This document shows, piece by piece, positions 36,961-45,774 of a stretch of DNA of 64,000 bases. How positions within the stretch are numbered: position 1 is the stretch's first letter; every line of letters begins with the position of its first letter. Where the stretch lies: the NCBI GenBank assembly GCA_963790045.1, contig CAWBMS010000011.1, positions 1-64,000 of the forward strand, written 5' to 3'. The position numbers and the translations under genes were made by a program. Origin of the DNA: DATKMP01 sp963790045. GTDB taxonomy: Bacteria; Bacteroidota; Ignavibacteria; UBA10030. Under the pieces are notes generated by a model. It ran no database searches. It saw only the letters and a program-made list of their open reading frames with translations, and was not told the origin of the DNA.

Positions 36961-37809
36961 TTAGGGTGTTCGCAAAAGCATATTGTTTTTCTGTAATGTA
37001 TTTATAAGTGCTCCGTATATATTTGCTTCCATTCTTTGATAACCTTTTATATTAGGATGCATCCCATCGGAGGACATCAAATCTGAATTCCAATAAATTC
37101 CATCCATTGCTTTTTCGACGAATAAAATATTATGACTATCGGCTACACGTTTAAGCATAGAGAGGTAGTTGACGGCGTCTTGTCTGCGACTTGCAAAATA
37201 ATTATTCGATGAAACAGACGCGATCATTTCAGGGAACAAAAAACTAATTAAAACAACCTGACTTCCAAATGAATGCAGTGTGTCTATAAGTCTTCCCAAT
37301 TGTTGTGCAACCACCTGAGAATCATTTCCTTGAAGAAAGTCGTTGGCCCCAAATTCAAGCAGAACTAAAGCAGGATTCTTTGAGAATATACTATCACCAA
37401 CAAGCGTGAGTGCTTGTCGTGTTGTTGCGCCAACAAATCCTTGGTTAAAGATCTTTATCTTTAATTTCTTGCTAAGCAATACAGGATAGGATATTGTATC
37501 TGAGTCTGCAATCTTTGTGCTGAATAATATTTTTGGAAACCTATTTTGATTGGATTGCACTATGGATGCAGGTAATGTTGGTCCAACTGGTAATACGGGG
37601 ATATATCCAAATGTTAAGCTTGTTCCAAAGCAAACCAAAGATTGTTGCTGTGTCCAGGGAATATTGATAGGTGGAAGTGCATCATTGTTTTCATCGTGTG
37701 CTGGTTCGATAGGATTTCTACAGGAAATTAAAAACACCAATACTATTGAAAGAATTGAAACGATCAATTGTGCCGGGAGAAATTTAAAAGTCTGGAGTTT
37801 GTTCTGCAT
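36961..37809 (-). CDS. SGNH/GDSL-family hydrolase, predicted lipoprotein
   Basis: 282 residues. N-terminal hydrophobic stretch ends in the lipobox LISC (VLVFLISCRNP), so the mature protein is probably lipid-anchored in the envelope. SGNH blocks: VCFGTSLTFGY with the nucleophile Ser (block I), FNQGFVGATTRQ (Gly block), EFGANDFLQGNDS with the Asn (block III), and SSDGMHPNIKGY with the Asp-His pair (block V). This is the tesA/arylesterase-like arrangement. A surface or periplasmic esterase, substrate unknown. AT-rich compared with the trp genes. Confidence 0.85.
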   Translation of the reverse strand: MQNKLQTFKFLPAQLIVSILSIVLVFLISCRNPIEPAHDENNDALPPINIPWTQQQSLVCFGTSLTFGYIPVLPVGPTLPASIVQSNQNRFPKILFSTKIADSDTISYPVLLSKKLKIKIFNQGFVGATTRQALTLVGDSIFSKNPALVLLEFGANDFLQGNDSQVVAQQLGRLIDTLHSFGSQVVLISFLFPEMIASVSSNNYFASRRQDAVNYLSMLKRVADSHNILFVEKAMDGIYWNSDLMSSDGMHPNIKGYQRMEANIYGALINTLQKNNMLLRTP

Positions 37810-37842
37810 AATAATCTTAGTATTTATTTTCGTCTATGACTT

Positions 37843-38274
37843 TCATTTTATATTCACACATACAATTCCTACCACGCTTAAGCCAATGCCGACCATATTG
37901 ATGATGCTTAATTCTTCTTTATACCACAACATGCCGATCAGTGCAAGCCCTATCATAGAACATGAATTGGTAATAACAGAGGTAGTGCCCATCTTCCAGC
38001 CGAACCGATAGATATACAAAAAGCCAAACTCCACCATCGGTAATGATAACCCTAAGAGTATGATGGCCAGCCATTTCTGTTCGCTAAAGTTTGAGAGTTC
38101 CTTCTTCATGTTTCCCTGTGTAAGAAGAGCGATGACGCTGATGGCGAAGGCAATAAAATATGCCGATGCAATAACAAGCAGTGCGTTGGCATTCTTTGGG
38201 ATACTTTTTTGGCAGACGTTATAGACTATCACGCCTGTTATGATAAGTGGAAACAACAGTATTTGCCAGTTCAT
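37843..38274 (-). CDS. EamA/DMT-family small transporter-like membrane protein
   Basis: 143 residues from the ATG at 38274 (the ORF extends to 38292), with about five membrane helices: ILLFPLIITGVIVYNVC, LLVIASAYFIAFAISVIALL, WLAIILLGLSLPMVEFGFLYI, SMIGLALIGMLWY, MVGIGLSVVGIVCVNIK. The EEXX-IGxxLxxxGI pattern at the end (EELSIINMVGIGLSVVGI) is typical of a single EamA domain. Probably acts as a dimer, exporting a small metabolite; substrate not inferable. Confidence 0.7.
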   Translation of the reverse strand: MNWQILLFPLIITGVIVYNVCQKSIPKNANALLVIASAYFIAFAISVIALLTQGNMKKELSNFSEQKWLAIILLGLSLPMVEFGFLYIYRFGWKMGTTSVITNSCSMIGLALIGMLWYKEELSIINMVGIGLSVVGIVCVNIK

Positions 38275-38404
38275 AACAATCCTTTCATACACTTTTTTCT
38301 TATCATCGCGATCTCATTCTTTTGTAAGATAAGGATATTTGTAAATCAATAGATGTCCTTGCGAAGCCCCGCTTTCATTCATACTATTTTTAGCTTCAAC
38401 TCAT

Positions 38405-38935
38405 TCACTGTTTTCTTGATGAAGAGCTTGATGACAAGGATATAAACATTTTAGAAAAAGGAATAAGTTGAGGAACTTCTTTTGCATATTGTTGAAAAGC
38501 ATTGCCGAATTCTTGGAGAAGATACTCTTCTTCCTTGCGGATACGGTACTTGAATGCAATATACATTGCTAATGATATAACAAGAATGAACAGTTCGTTG
38601 ACGAAAAGTGCAATCGCAGGTACGAGGAAAACAATGAATGCTGCATACATCGGATTGCGGGAAAGTGCAAATACTCCCGAAGTTGCCAGAGTATGCAAAC
38701 GGAATGCTTTTTTGATATGAATGGTAGAAGAAAGCCAGAAATACAAACCAATGATAACAAATAATACGGCAAGTATTCGGCTGTACATATACAGATCAGA
38801 TGGAAGAGCTAGAGATAAACCAATTGCATTCTTGAGTAGAACAAGAATTGCAACAGTGAAACCGCCAACGATTGCGAGTAATGGCCCAATACCTAATATG
38901 TTCATCTTTTTTGTTGTCATTTCTTCGTCGCTCAT
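38405..38935 (-). CDS. Isoprenylcysteine/phospholipid methyltransferase-like membrane protein
   Basis: 176 residues with four or five membrane helices. The C-terminal half carries the ICMT/PEMT signature: LATSGVFALSRNPMYAAFIV (R-N-P-M-Y) and later RKEEEYLLQEFGNAFQQYAKEVPQLIPF (E-E-xx-L...Y-x-x-x-V-P). These bind S-adenosylmethionine at the membrane. Such bacterial proteins methylate lipids or small amphipathic molecules; the substrate here is unknown. Ser-rich C-terminal tail (SLSSSSSSRKQ). Confidence 0.8.
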   Translation of the reverse strand: MSDEEMTTKKMNILGIGPLLAIVGGFTVAILVLLKNAIGLSLALPSDLYMYSRILAVLFVIIGLYFWLSSTIHIKKAFRLHTLATSGVFALSRNPMYAAFIVFLVPAIALFVNELFILVISLAMYIAFKYRIRKEEEYLLQEFGNAFQQYAKEVPQLIPFSKMFISLSSSSSSRKQ

Positions 38936-39048
38936 CTAATGACTTTCAGCAAGCAGGATTGCGGCTAAGCTGCGGGATGCAAAATTATTTTTTACTACAA
39001 CTGTCGCATGCAATATAATATATTTTATGTTGTTCATAAATTTCTTTT

Positions 39049-39081
39049 ACCGATCCGATCTCTTCCAGAGATCGGATCGGT
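39049..39081. repeat. 14-bp inverted repeat ACCGATCCGATCTC
   Basis: Perfect arms ACCGATCCGATCTC / GAGATCGGATCGGT with a 5-base loop, 11 bases after the end of the - strand gene at 39092. No T-run on either side, so a terminator role is uncertain. Confidence 0.55.
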
Positions 39082-39091
39082 AGCTTGTTGC

Positions 39092-40516
39092 TCAGATGAA
39101 ACGGTAATTAACGCCAAATCTTATGCTCGGCCCTTTTTGTATTATGCTACTCGTATATGCCGGTTCATAATGATCTTGCTGCCAGTGGTTATAAGAACCG
39201 GTGATGTTGAAATTGACATTGTTCTCTATAAAGAACCTGAATGTTAACGCTGCCTCATGCTGGATCGTACGCGTAAAATAATCTTGATCCACATTATTAT
39301 CTAATGACTGAGAATGATCGAATGTATAGGATAACGTTGCATCGATGCGTTCGCCTACTTGATAAATACCTTTTAAACTAAAGTCCACATTTGTTTTTCG
39401 GTTTGCGTCGGTAAAGGGAATGTTAAATGAAACACTGGAATTGACATGAGCATTGAGTGAAATCGGGTATCCATAATCGGCAGATAACCGTAAAAAGTCA
39501 CGTGCACTCCAGCTATACGGCGCAGTGTAGGGAGATGTTGAAGAGGAAGATGCAGAACATTGTTCGTCGAATGTCCGCTGCAAGCCGATCTGCGTTCTCC
39601 AACCGAACACGCGGGGTTCTATTTGTTCCGAGAGCACTTCAACAGCGCGAAGAACAGAATATGCTGTTGCGGCATTGTCTTTCAATACGCCCATCTTTTG
39701 CAGCTCGGTAAAAACATCTTTCATGAAATATTTTACATACCGATCCTGACTGTAAGAATATTCCACCTGCCGTGCATACAAATCTACAAGCTGCAATATT
39801 TCATCATGTGCTAGTGCTCGTGTCAGCACGCTGTCTTCGGTAAGTTTATCTAAGATGCGGAGTACCGCAAAGATTGCCGCTCCATCGCGCAGTTTTCCGA
39901 ACCCGATACCGACGCTCAGGGCTGCATTCCATTGATTTGATTTATTGTAAGATGAATCATTGGAAACATCATTATATGAATCAGATCCGTTGCTATTGTA
40001 ACGATCTTGATCAAAAGAGTATCCACCACCTCCCGAAACATACCAGTGCCATTGATCGGGAACGATATAATTTGAATACAGGATAGACGATGTAAGGGAT
40101 GCATAATACTCTGTTTCCGATTGAGATTGGTGGTAAAAATATGTAGGTGAATCCTGATTGTTCGAAGAAGACCTATAATTTCCGGAGCCGTTGAATTGTG
40201 AGGTGATCTCAAGAGAATTGTTTTCATCAAAGTGATTAAAAATATAATCGAAGGATGTTTGAAGATTCGATGATTTTCTTGGATAGGAATTAGAAAATGA
40301 AACCGAACCTACCGAAGCAACAGAAGAATTATTGTCAATATCGCTCCAATCTCCTGATAAACTACCCAGCAATCTCTGGTATCGTGTTTCCGGTATGCGG
40401 AAATCGCCGATAGAAATTTCCTGTGCAAAAGAACGATACGTGCCTGCGCAAACAAGCAAGATAAGTACGCATGTTTTACAGATGTTTTGCAACGTTACAA
40501 TTTTTTGTGTATCCAT
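39092..40516 (-). CDS. Predicted outer-membrane beta-barrel protein, unrecognised
   Basis: 474 residues with signal peptide (CVLILLVCAGTYRSFAQ). The mature part has long stretches of alternating polar/aromatic residues: NLQTSFDYIFNHFDENNSLEIT, WHWYVSGGGGYSFDQDRY, VNFNITGSYNHWQQD, ending IRFGVNYRFI with the C-terminal aromatic expected of barrels recognised by Bam. Between them is a soluble helical insertion (ALAHDEILQLVDLYARQVEY, FTELQKMGVLKDNAATAYSVLRAVEVL), unusual for a small barrel. Ser/Asn-rich. No family recognised; outer-membrane placement is inferred. Confidence 0.7.
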   Translation of the reverse strand: MDTQKIVTLQNICKTCVLILLVCAGTYRSFAQEISIGDFRIPETRYQRLLGSLSGDWSDIDNNSSVASVGSVSFSNSYPRKSSNLQTSFDYIFNHFDENNSLEITSQFNGSGNYRSSSNNQDSPTYFYHQSQSETEYYASLTSSILYSNYIVPDQWHWYVSGGGGYSFDQDRYNSNGSDSYNDVSNDSSYNKSNQWNAALSVGIGFGKLRDGAAIFAVLRILDKLTEDSVLTRALAHDEILQLVDLYARQVEYSYSQDRYVKYFMKDVFTELQKMGVLKDNAATAYSVLRAVEVLSEQIEPRVFGWRTQIGLQRTFDEQCSASSSSTSPYTAPYSWSARDFLRLSADYGYPISLNAHVNSSVSFNIPFTDANRKTNVDFSLKGIYQVGERIDATLSYTFDHSQSLDNNVDQDYFTRTIQHEAALTFRFFIENNVNFNITGSYNHWQQDHYEPAYTSSIIQKGPSIRFGVNYRFI

Positions 40517-40909
40517 GATAAAGCCCTCTACTTATAATGAACAATATGTGAATTACGTTCTGCCTTTTACAATGATGATGCCACTCTCTTTTGCCCGTAT
40601 TTTATCGTATTCTTATAACATAGACATGTATATGTAGAATATTGTGGACAATAATGTTTTGAAAAAACTACACCCAAACAAACGTACGGCAACAAAGAAA
40701 AAGATATGAAAAATTTATGCATTTGGGAAACGGAAATGCGTTTTTTCATTTCCTGATCAGGCACAAAAAGCGATGGAAGAAGAAGCCATAGACAAAGAAG
40801 ATTGTTGTTTTCTTCCCATTCATTTCCTATACTATCACTTCATAAGACCAGTTTATATCTTGCAGTTGGAACAACAAACAGAAAAAAGTTCTTTAATGCT
40901 CGAACGATT
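40517..40909. other. Divergent intergenic region
   Basis: About 390 bases between two divergent genes. It should contain both promoters, but I see no convincing pair of boxes. A weak hairpin GCATTT/AAATGC followed by GTTTTTTC lies near 40719-40747. An in-frame TTG at 40802 could extend the downstream gene but lacks support. Confidence 0.4.
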
Positions 40910-42154
40910 ATGAAAATCCTCGTTATTGATGACAACGTTACTATTCGTGCGTTGTTACGGAGATATTTTTCGCAAAAGCACGGTCTCACCATTCTGGAAG
41001 CGACGGATGGCCTTCAAGGGCTTCAAGTTATTGCCGAGGAATTCCCCGATCTTGTTTTTCTCGATATCAACATGCCGGTCATGGGTGGCATCGAATGTTT
41101 GGAAATATTACGTTCGGATCCGGTGTATGGAAATATTCCCGTTCTGATATTTACTGCCACACAGGAAAAGGAACAAGTGCAGAAGCTTGTGGGACTCGGT
41201 ATTTCCGGCTTTATCTCAAAGCCGATCGATATTAAAGATTTTAATATCCGCGTCGCTAAAGCAATCGAGAAATTGAATACACCGAAGAAAGATGGGCAAA
41301 AAGATGTTGTTAAAGTGAATCCTTTTGCGTTGCGCGTACTCATTGTCGATGGCAATCAGCGGTTTCGCTCATTTTTTTGTTCGCTCTTTATTAATCGATA
41401 CGAGGTGTATGAGGCAAACTCCGGCATGACGGCATTGCAGATTTGCCAGGAAAAGCGCCCCGATGTGATTTGCATAGGAGATGGATTGCCGCTGATCAAG
41501 GCAGAACTGCTGATTGATAAAATACAGAAACTCGATTCGAAAAAAAATATCGTGATGATCTCCTGCGCCGAATGGATGCCTTCGCAGGAACGTCAGGATT
41601 CTCTTTTTGCAGGATGGGTAAAAAAGACATTGATACCGGAAAGTTTTGTCGCAGAAGTTGAACAATGTATCGTGAAGAAGCATCTACATGAAAATCGCTT
41701 GAAATTAGCAGCGCGAAATTTTGTTGTGCCGAATTTTATGGAATTATTAAAACAGGTCATCGATGTCGAAGAAGAACATTTTGTGGAAGACTTCGTGATG
41801 GAAACTCAAGGGTTGGATTTGTTCGGCACGGTGGAATTGTATGATCCCCGCGCGCAGTCGAAGATCAAAGTCGGTATCCAAGGCGTTGAGCGAAAATTAC
41901 TCCGAGTCATTGCACATTTGATGGAAGAAGCAAAGAACAGTAAAAAATCGCGTCGAGAAATAATAGAAAATTTAGTACAGGCACAGGCGGAAAATGTCGC
42001 GCTGGCACTTCAAACGGTCGGCATCCGTGTGGAACGAAAGCCCGTGCAATTGTCGGCACTTACGACCCAAAGCCCGCCGGTGAATTGGTCTATAGGATTT
42101 TCTGTAAAAACGAAGACGGAAGAAAAATATATTGCGGGGTTTATATTCGACTAA
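40910..42154 (+). CDS. Response regulator with two receiver domains and an unassigned C-terminal domain
   Basis: 414 residues from ATG 40910 (MKILVIDDN). The first receiver domain is canonical: acidic pair in VIDDN, phosphorylation Asp in LVFLDINMPVMGG, Thr in VLIFTATQ, Lys in FISKPID. The second (about 145-265) is degenerate: VLIVDGNQRF has lost one acid, and VICIGDGLPLI stands where the phospho-Asp should be. The C-terminal 120 residues (LKQVIDVEEEHFVEDFVMET..., EIIENLVQAQAENVALALQT) resemble a CheX-like fold only vaguely. No DNA-binding domain, so it probably acts through protein contacts. Confidence 0.8.
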   Translation: MKILVIDDNVTIRALLRRYFSQKHGLTILEATDGLQGLQVIAEEFPDLVFLDINMPVMGGIECLEILRSDPVYGNIPVLIFTATQEKEQVQKLVGLGISGFISKPIDIKDFNIRVAKAIEKLNTPKKDGQKDVVKVNPFALRVLIVDGNQRFRSFFCSLFINRYEVYEANSGMTALQICQEKRPDVICIGDGLPLIKAELLIDKIQKLDSKKNIVMISCAEWMPSQERQDSLFAGWVKKTLIPESFVAEVEQCIVKKHLHENRLKLAARNFVVPNFMELLKQVIDVEEEHFVEDFVMETQGLDLFGTVELYDPRAQSKIKVGIQGVERKLLRVIAHLMEEAKNSKKSRREIIENLVQAQAENVALALQTVGIRVERKPVQLSALTTQSPPVNWSIGFSVKTKTEEKYIAGFIFD

Positions 42155-42195
42155 ACATGCGAATGATGTAGTCCTTTAACGGTGTAAATGAAAGA

Positions 42196-43455
42196 TTACT
42201 TCGTTAATTGCAGCAAACGTTCTCGGTCGCGGCGGTGAAGGCGGAGTTTAAGAAGCACACGGTCGTCTTCGTACGTGCGTTCTAACATTTCTCCAGCATC
42301 GTACAACTGGGAAATAATTTTCTGATTGGATTGGGGAATAGAAAATTCTTCGATGATAAATTCCTGCTCTAACATCTTTCCCACTTCATCTTGTAATCCC
42401 GTGATGTTAATGCCGCGTGCAGCAGAAATAAAGACATGCTTGGGATGCTTTTCGGAGATCGTTGCAATTGCGCTGCGGTCTTTGAGTAAATCTACTTTGT
42501 TGAAGACAATCAATGTCGGTTTCTCGCCGGCGCCAAGATCTTCCAGCGTTTCCTGAACAACAGAAATTTGTTCTTCAAAGTGCTTGCTGGAAACATCGAC
42601 AATATGCAGAAGTAAATCGGCTTCCGTAATTTCTTCTAATGTGCTCTTGAATGATGCAACAAGATGATGCGGCAGCTTGCGGATGAAGCCGACAGTGTCC
42701 GTCATCAGTATTGAAGTCCCCGAATTGAGTTGCACGAAGCGCGTTGTCGGATCAAGCGTGGCGAACAACCGGTTCTCGACAAAGACATCGGAACCGGAAA
42801 GTAAATTAAGCAGCGTAGATTTGCCGACGTTGGTATATCCCACTAACGCCGCGCGTGTGTGATTGGTTCGCTCTTGACGCTGTGTGACGCGCTGCCGCGA
42901 AATGCGTTCCAATTTTTCTTTCAGATGGCTAATGCGTGTGCGTACCAATCGGCGGTCGGTCTCGATCTGCGTTTCGCCAGGGCCTTTTGTGCCGATGCCG
43001 CCAAGCTGCTTGGACAAATGCGTCCACTGGCGTGTAAGGCGGGGAAGAAGGTATTCAAGCTGTGCAAGTTCCACCTGCGTCTTTGCCTCGTTGGTTTTTG
43101 CGCGCGATGCGAAGATATTAAGAATCAATCCGCTGCGGTCGAGCACTTTGCATTGAATGGTTTCTTCAAGATTGCGAACTTGAGCAGGCGAGAGATCGTC
43201 ATCAAAAATAATCAGTAAAACTTTATCGTTGATAATCCACTGCCGTAATTCTTCAACTTTGCCTTTGCCGATGAAGGTGGCGGGGTCAAACTTGTCGCGG
43301 TCTTGCGTCATTCGCCCGACTACTTCTGCGCCCGCGGTATCGGCGAGTAGCGCAAGTTCGTCCAATGATTCTTCCACATCTTCACGCGATGCAAGCCGCG
43401 TGGAAACGCCGATGAGGATACACTTTTCTTTTCCAATCGGTTCTAATTCAATCAT
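42196..43455 (-). CDS. hflX: GTPase HflX
   Basis: Ribosome-associated GTPase that splits stalled or heat-damaged 70S ribosomes. N-terminal HflX domain with FIGKGKVEELRQ and LSPAQVRNLEE, glycine-rich linker LGGIGTKGPGETQIETDRR, then G1 VGYTNVGKSTLLNLLSG, G2 region FATLDPTT, G3 DTVGFI, and G4 NKVD. 419 residues from the ATG at 43455. Intact. It lies 21 bases after the BatA-type gene on the same strand, so joint transcription is possible. Confidence 0.95.
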   Translation of the reverse strand: MIELEPIGKEKCILIGVSTRLASREDVEESLDELALLADTAGAEVVGRMTQDRDKFDPATFIGKGKVEELRQWIINDKVLLIIFDDDLSPAQVRNLEETIQCKVLDRSGLILNIFASRAKTNEAKTQVELAQLEYLLPRLTRQWTHLSKQLGGIGTKGPGETQIETDRRLVRTRISHLKEKLERISRQRVTQRQERTNHTRAALVGYTNVGKSTLLNLLSGSDVFVENRLFATLDPTTRFVQLNSGTSILMTDTVGFIRKLPHHLVASFKSTLEEITEADLLLHIVDVSSKHFEEQISVVQETLEDLGAGEKPTLIVFNKVDLLKDRSAIATISEKHPKHVFISAARGINITGLQDEVGKMLEQEFIIEEFSIPQSNQKIISQLYDAGEMLERTYEDDRVLLKLRLHRRDRERLLQLTK

Positions 43456-43476
43456 ACTGCAATATAGCAAATAAAT

Positions 43477-45645
43477 TCATTCAGCGTTCGAATACAACGT
43501 CGCAAGTTCCTTTTTGGTTTCCCGCGCCACCAGCATTTCGGCAAGAGCCACCAGCAATGCAAAGACCAAAAGGTATTTCCATAATTCTGTTCCCAGCCGC
43601 ACCTGCAGAACGGTTTTCTCTATATCTTTTGCATCGCGAATATGATGGATATGGTTTGACGGAATTTTCCACGGCTGTAATGCTTTTTCTAATTGAAGAT
43701 CGGTAGCCCGAACGGTATTTGATTCCGCGGGATCAATATTGACCGTGAACATTTCTGAATGGGTTGTGCCGTCCCTAACAATATAATTCCCCGGAAGATC
43801 GGTTTGTACAAACCGGATGATTCGTTGATGATCTGAAGCATTGAGCAGCACGGCTTCATTGTTCGGTTTAACGATAGTGATGCGTTCTACGAAAGCTTTT
43901 CCTGTTTGCGCTGAATATTCATCGCCTGCAAAGATAGAATGATTTGATCTTTGCGGCGAAGCGAGATATGCAACGGAACGGTGAAGCAACGGAACAAATA
44001 ATCCTTTGAAAGGAAAATCCGACCACAGCGGCAGAGCAGCAACGCTAAAGATAAAGATGTGTCCTGTGCCGACTTGTTCGTCCGTTAAGAAAGGGAATCC
44101 GTTTGATAGCGTGATAATTGCGTGAGCGTTCGGAGACGGTTGCAGATTGATGGATTGCAGAATGCGCGGTGATTCCAACAGCGGCTGATTAGATGAAGAT
44201 TGTTTGCGTAGCGCCGCATCGTATGCTTCGAACATTCCTTGAAAAACCGGATGGCGTAAATCGGTTTTGCTAAACTCTACGAAACTTTCTGTGGAAGCTG
44301 TCTTTTGTTGTTGCTCTTGTGGCAGTATTTTGGAAATGCCCATCGTCGATGCAAGTGTTGTGTTGAAATCATAGGCTGTAGTTTGCGTGCCGGGGAAGAT
44401 GATGATGCCGCCACCGTTCGTTACGAATGTTGTTAGTTTCTCGATACTAACTGCATCCAGTTCATGCGGATTAGTCAAAACGATCACATCAGTGTTGGAA
44501 AGCTGTGTGGTGGTTAATCGGTCGAGCGATAGTTCATTCAATCGGAGAGATGCCGAACTGTCTGCAAGTTGCGTGTTGAGCGCAAGTTTTATATAGTGTG
44601 CATTTGTTGCAGAACCGATGACAGCAACACGAATTTCTGCCGGTACATCCACCGTAAAGTACCGCCGGTTGTCAAACGCCAGATCGTCATCTTCCAATTC
44701 TACCATGCCGTTTACAAAACCGGTTTGTCTTGGTGTGATGGAGAATTCGATAGTTGTGCTTTGTCCCGCCGCGAGATCGAAACCTTTCTGAGCAACGCGA
44801 ATACCATCTTGAATAATACTAACAAGATGATTGTGAACTGCCACGGACGAATGATTGGTGATACGTGCGTTCACCGTGAACGGTTTGTTGATTTCAAAAA
44901 TTGTATTAGGAATATCAAGAGTATCGATAGAAATATTTTGTAATTCTCGCTCACCTATCGGCAACAAGAAAAATTGTGTAGCCGGTGAAAATGCAATATC
45001 GGAAACGAACGACGACGATGGTGTTACCATTCCTGTTCTGAAATCCGAAAGAATATACACTTCCTGATTATAATTCTTTGACGAGGACAAACTCATTGCA
45101 GAATAGCGAAGCGCATCATCGAATGTACGGTGAACGAACGATGGCTTCATCTCACGCAGCGTACTTCGGACTATAGAGAAATTTTTCTGTGCCGATGGGA
45201 TGGCTGTTGTGTTGGTGCGTGTCTCTGAAAGTTTTACCAGTGTTGCCTCATCGCCGTCTTTTAATAAATTTGTTATACCAATACCTGCGTCGGTTGCCTG
45301 CTTGAAGAACTCACCGTGAGCATCGCTCGCTGTCATACTCGGAGAATCATCGATCACCAAAACAGCAGTGGTTTTTGCCTGCTCGGCAATCGCTCCGGGC
45401 AAGGAACCTTTAAACGTTGGGCGCGAGAATGCAAGAACGATGAGCAGGATTAAAAGCGTTCGCAGGAACAACAGCAGCCATTGCCGCACTTTGATGCGTC
45501 GGATCTTTGTCTTCTGCAATTCCTTTAAGAACGAAAGCGTGCTGAACTCGATTGTTTTGAGTTTGCGCAAATTGAATAAGTGCAGCAAAATGGGGATTGC
45601 AGCACTTAAAAGTCCGAATAAGACTGCGGGATTAAGAAATGTCAA
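43477..45645 (-). CDS. BatA-domain membrane protein with VWA-like region
   Basis: 722 residues. It begins with the BatA N-terminal motif FLNPAVLFGLLSAAIPILLHLFNLRK and a second helix (WLLLFLRTLLILLIVLAFSRP), followed by a VWA-like domain with AVLVIDDSPSMTAS (MIDAS D-x-S-x-S) and VYILSDFR. Then come Ig/CARDB-like beta domains (INKPFTVNARITNHS) and a class I amidotransferase-like GGGIIIFPGTQT segment, and a last membrane helix (YLLVFALLVALAEMLVARE). The family is widespread in Bacteroidota-type genomes next to MoxR-ATPase loci; none is visible here. Role in envelope stress is suggested, not shown. Confidence 0.85.
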   Translation of the reverse strand: MTFLNPAVLFGLLSAAIPILLHLFNLRKLKTIEFSTLSFLKELQKTKIRRIKVRQWLLLFLRTLLILLIVLAFSRPTFKGSLPGAIAEQAKTTAVLVIDDSPSMTASDAHGEFFKQATDAGIGITNLLKDGDEATLVKLSETRTNTTAIPSAQKNFSIVRSTLREMKPSFVHRTFDDALRYSAMSLSSSKNYNQEVYILSDFRTGMVTPSSSFVSDIAFSPATQFFLLPIGERELQNISIDTLDIPNTIFEINKPFTVNARITNHSSVAVHNHLVSIIQDGIRVAQKGFDLAAGQSTTIEFSITPRQTGFVNGMVELEDDDLAFDNRRYFTVDVPAEIRVAVIGSATNAHYIKLALNTQLADSSASLRLNELSLDRLTTTQLSNTDVIVLTNPHELDAVSIEKLTTFVTNGGGIIIFPGTQTTAYDFNTTLASTMGISKILPQEQQQKTASTESFVEFSKTDLRHPVFQGMFEAYDAALRKQSSSNQPLLESPRILQSINLQPSPNAHAIITLSNGFPFLTDEQVGTGHIFIFSVAALPLWSDFPFKGLFVPLLHRSVAYLASPQRSNHSIFAGDEYSAQTGKAFVERITIVKPNNEAVLLNASDHQRIIRFVQTDLPGNYIVRDGTTHSEMFTVNIDPAESNTVRATDLQLEKALQPWKIPSNHIHHIRDAKDIEKTVLQVRLGTELWKYLLVFALLVALAEMLVARETKKELATLYSNAE

Positions 45646-45774
45646 TGTTTAGTCCTTATCTTTAGTATAACGTACACGGAAGATGCAGGAAAAGCAAGAA
45701 GTTCCGGCACATACTCGTTGCAATTCCACGCAATTTTCGGTACCCTTTTCTACTAAAGATCGCAACAAGGACTA

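Noticed and set aside
40567..40764. 65-codon - strand ORF upstream of the barrel gene
   Set aside because: No ribosome site, no recognisable motif, lies in the regulatory gap.
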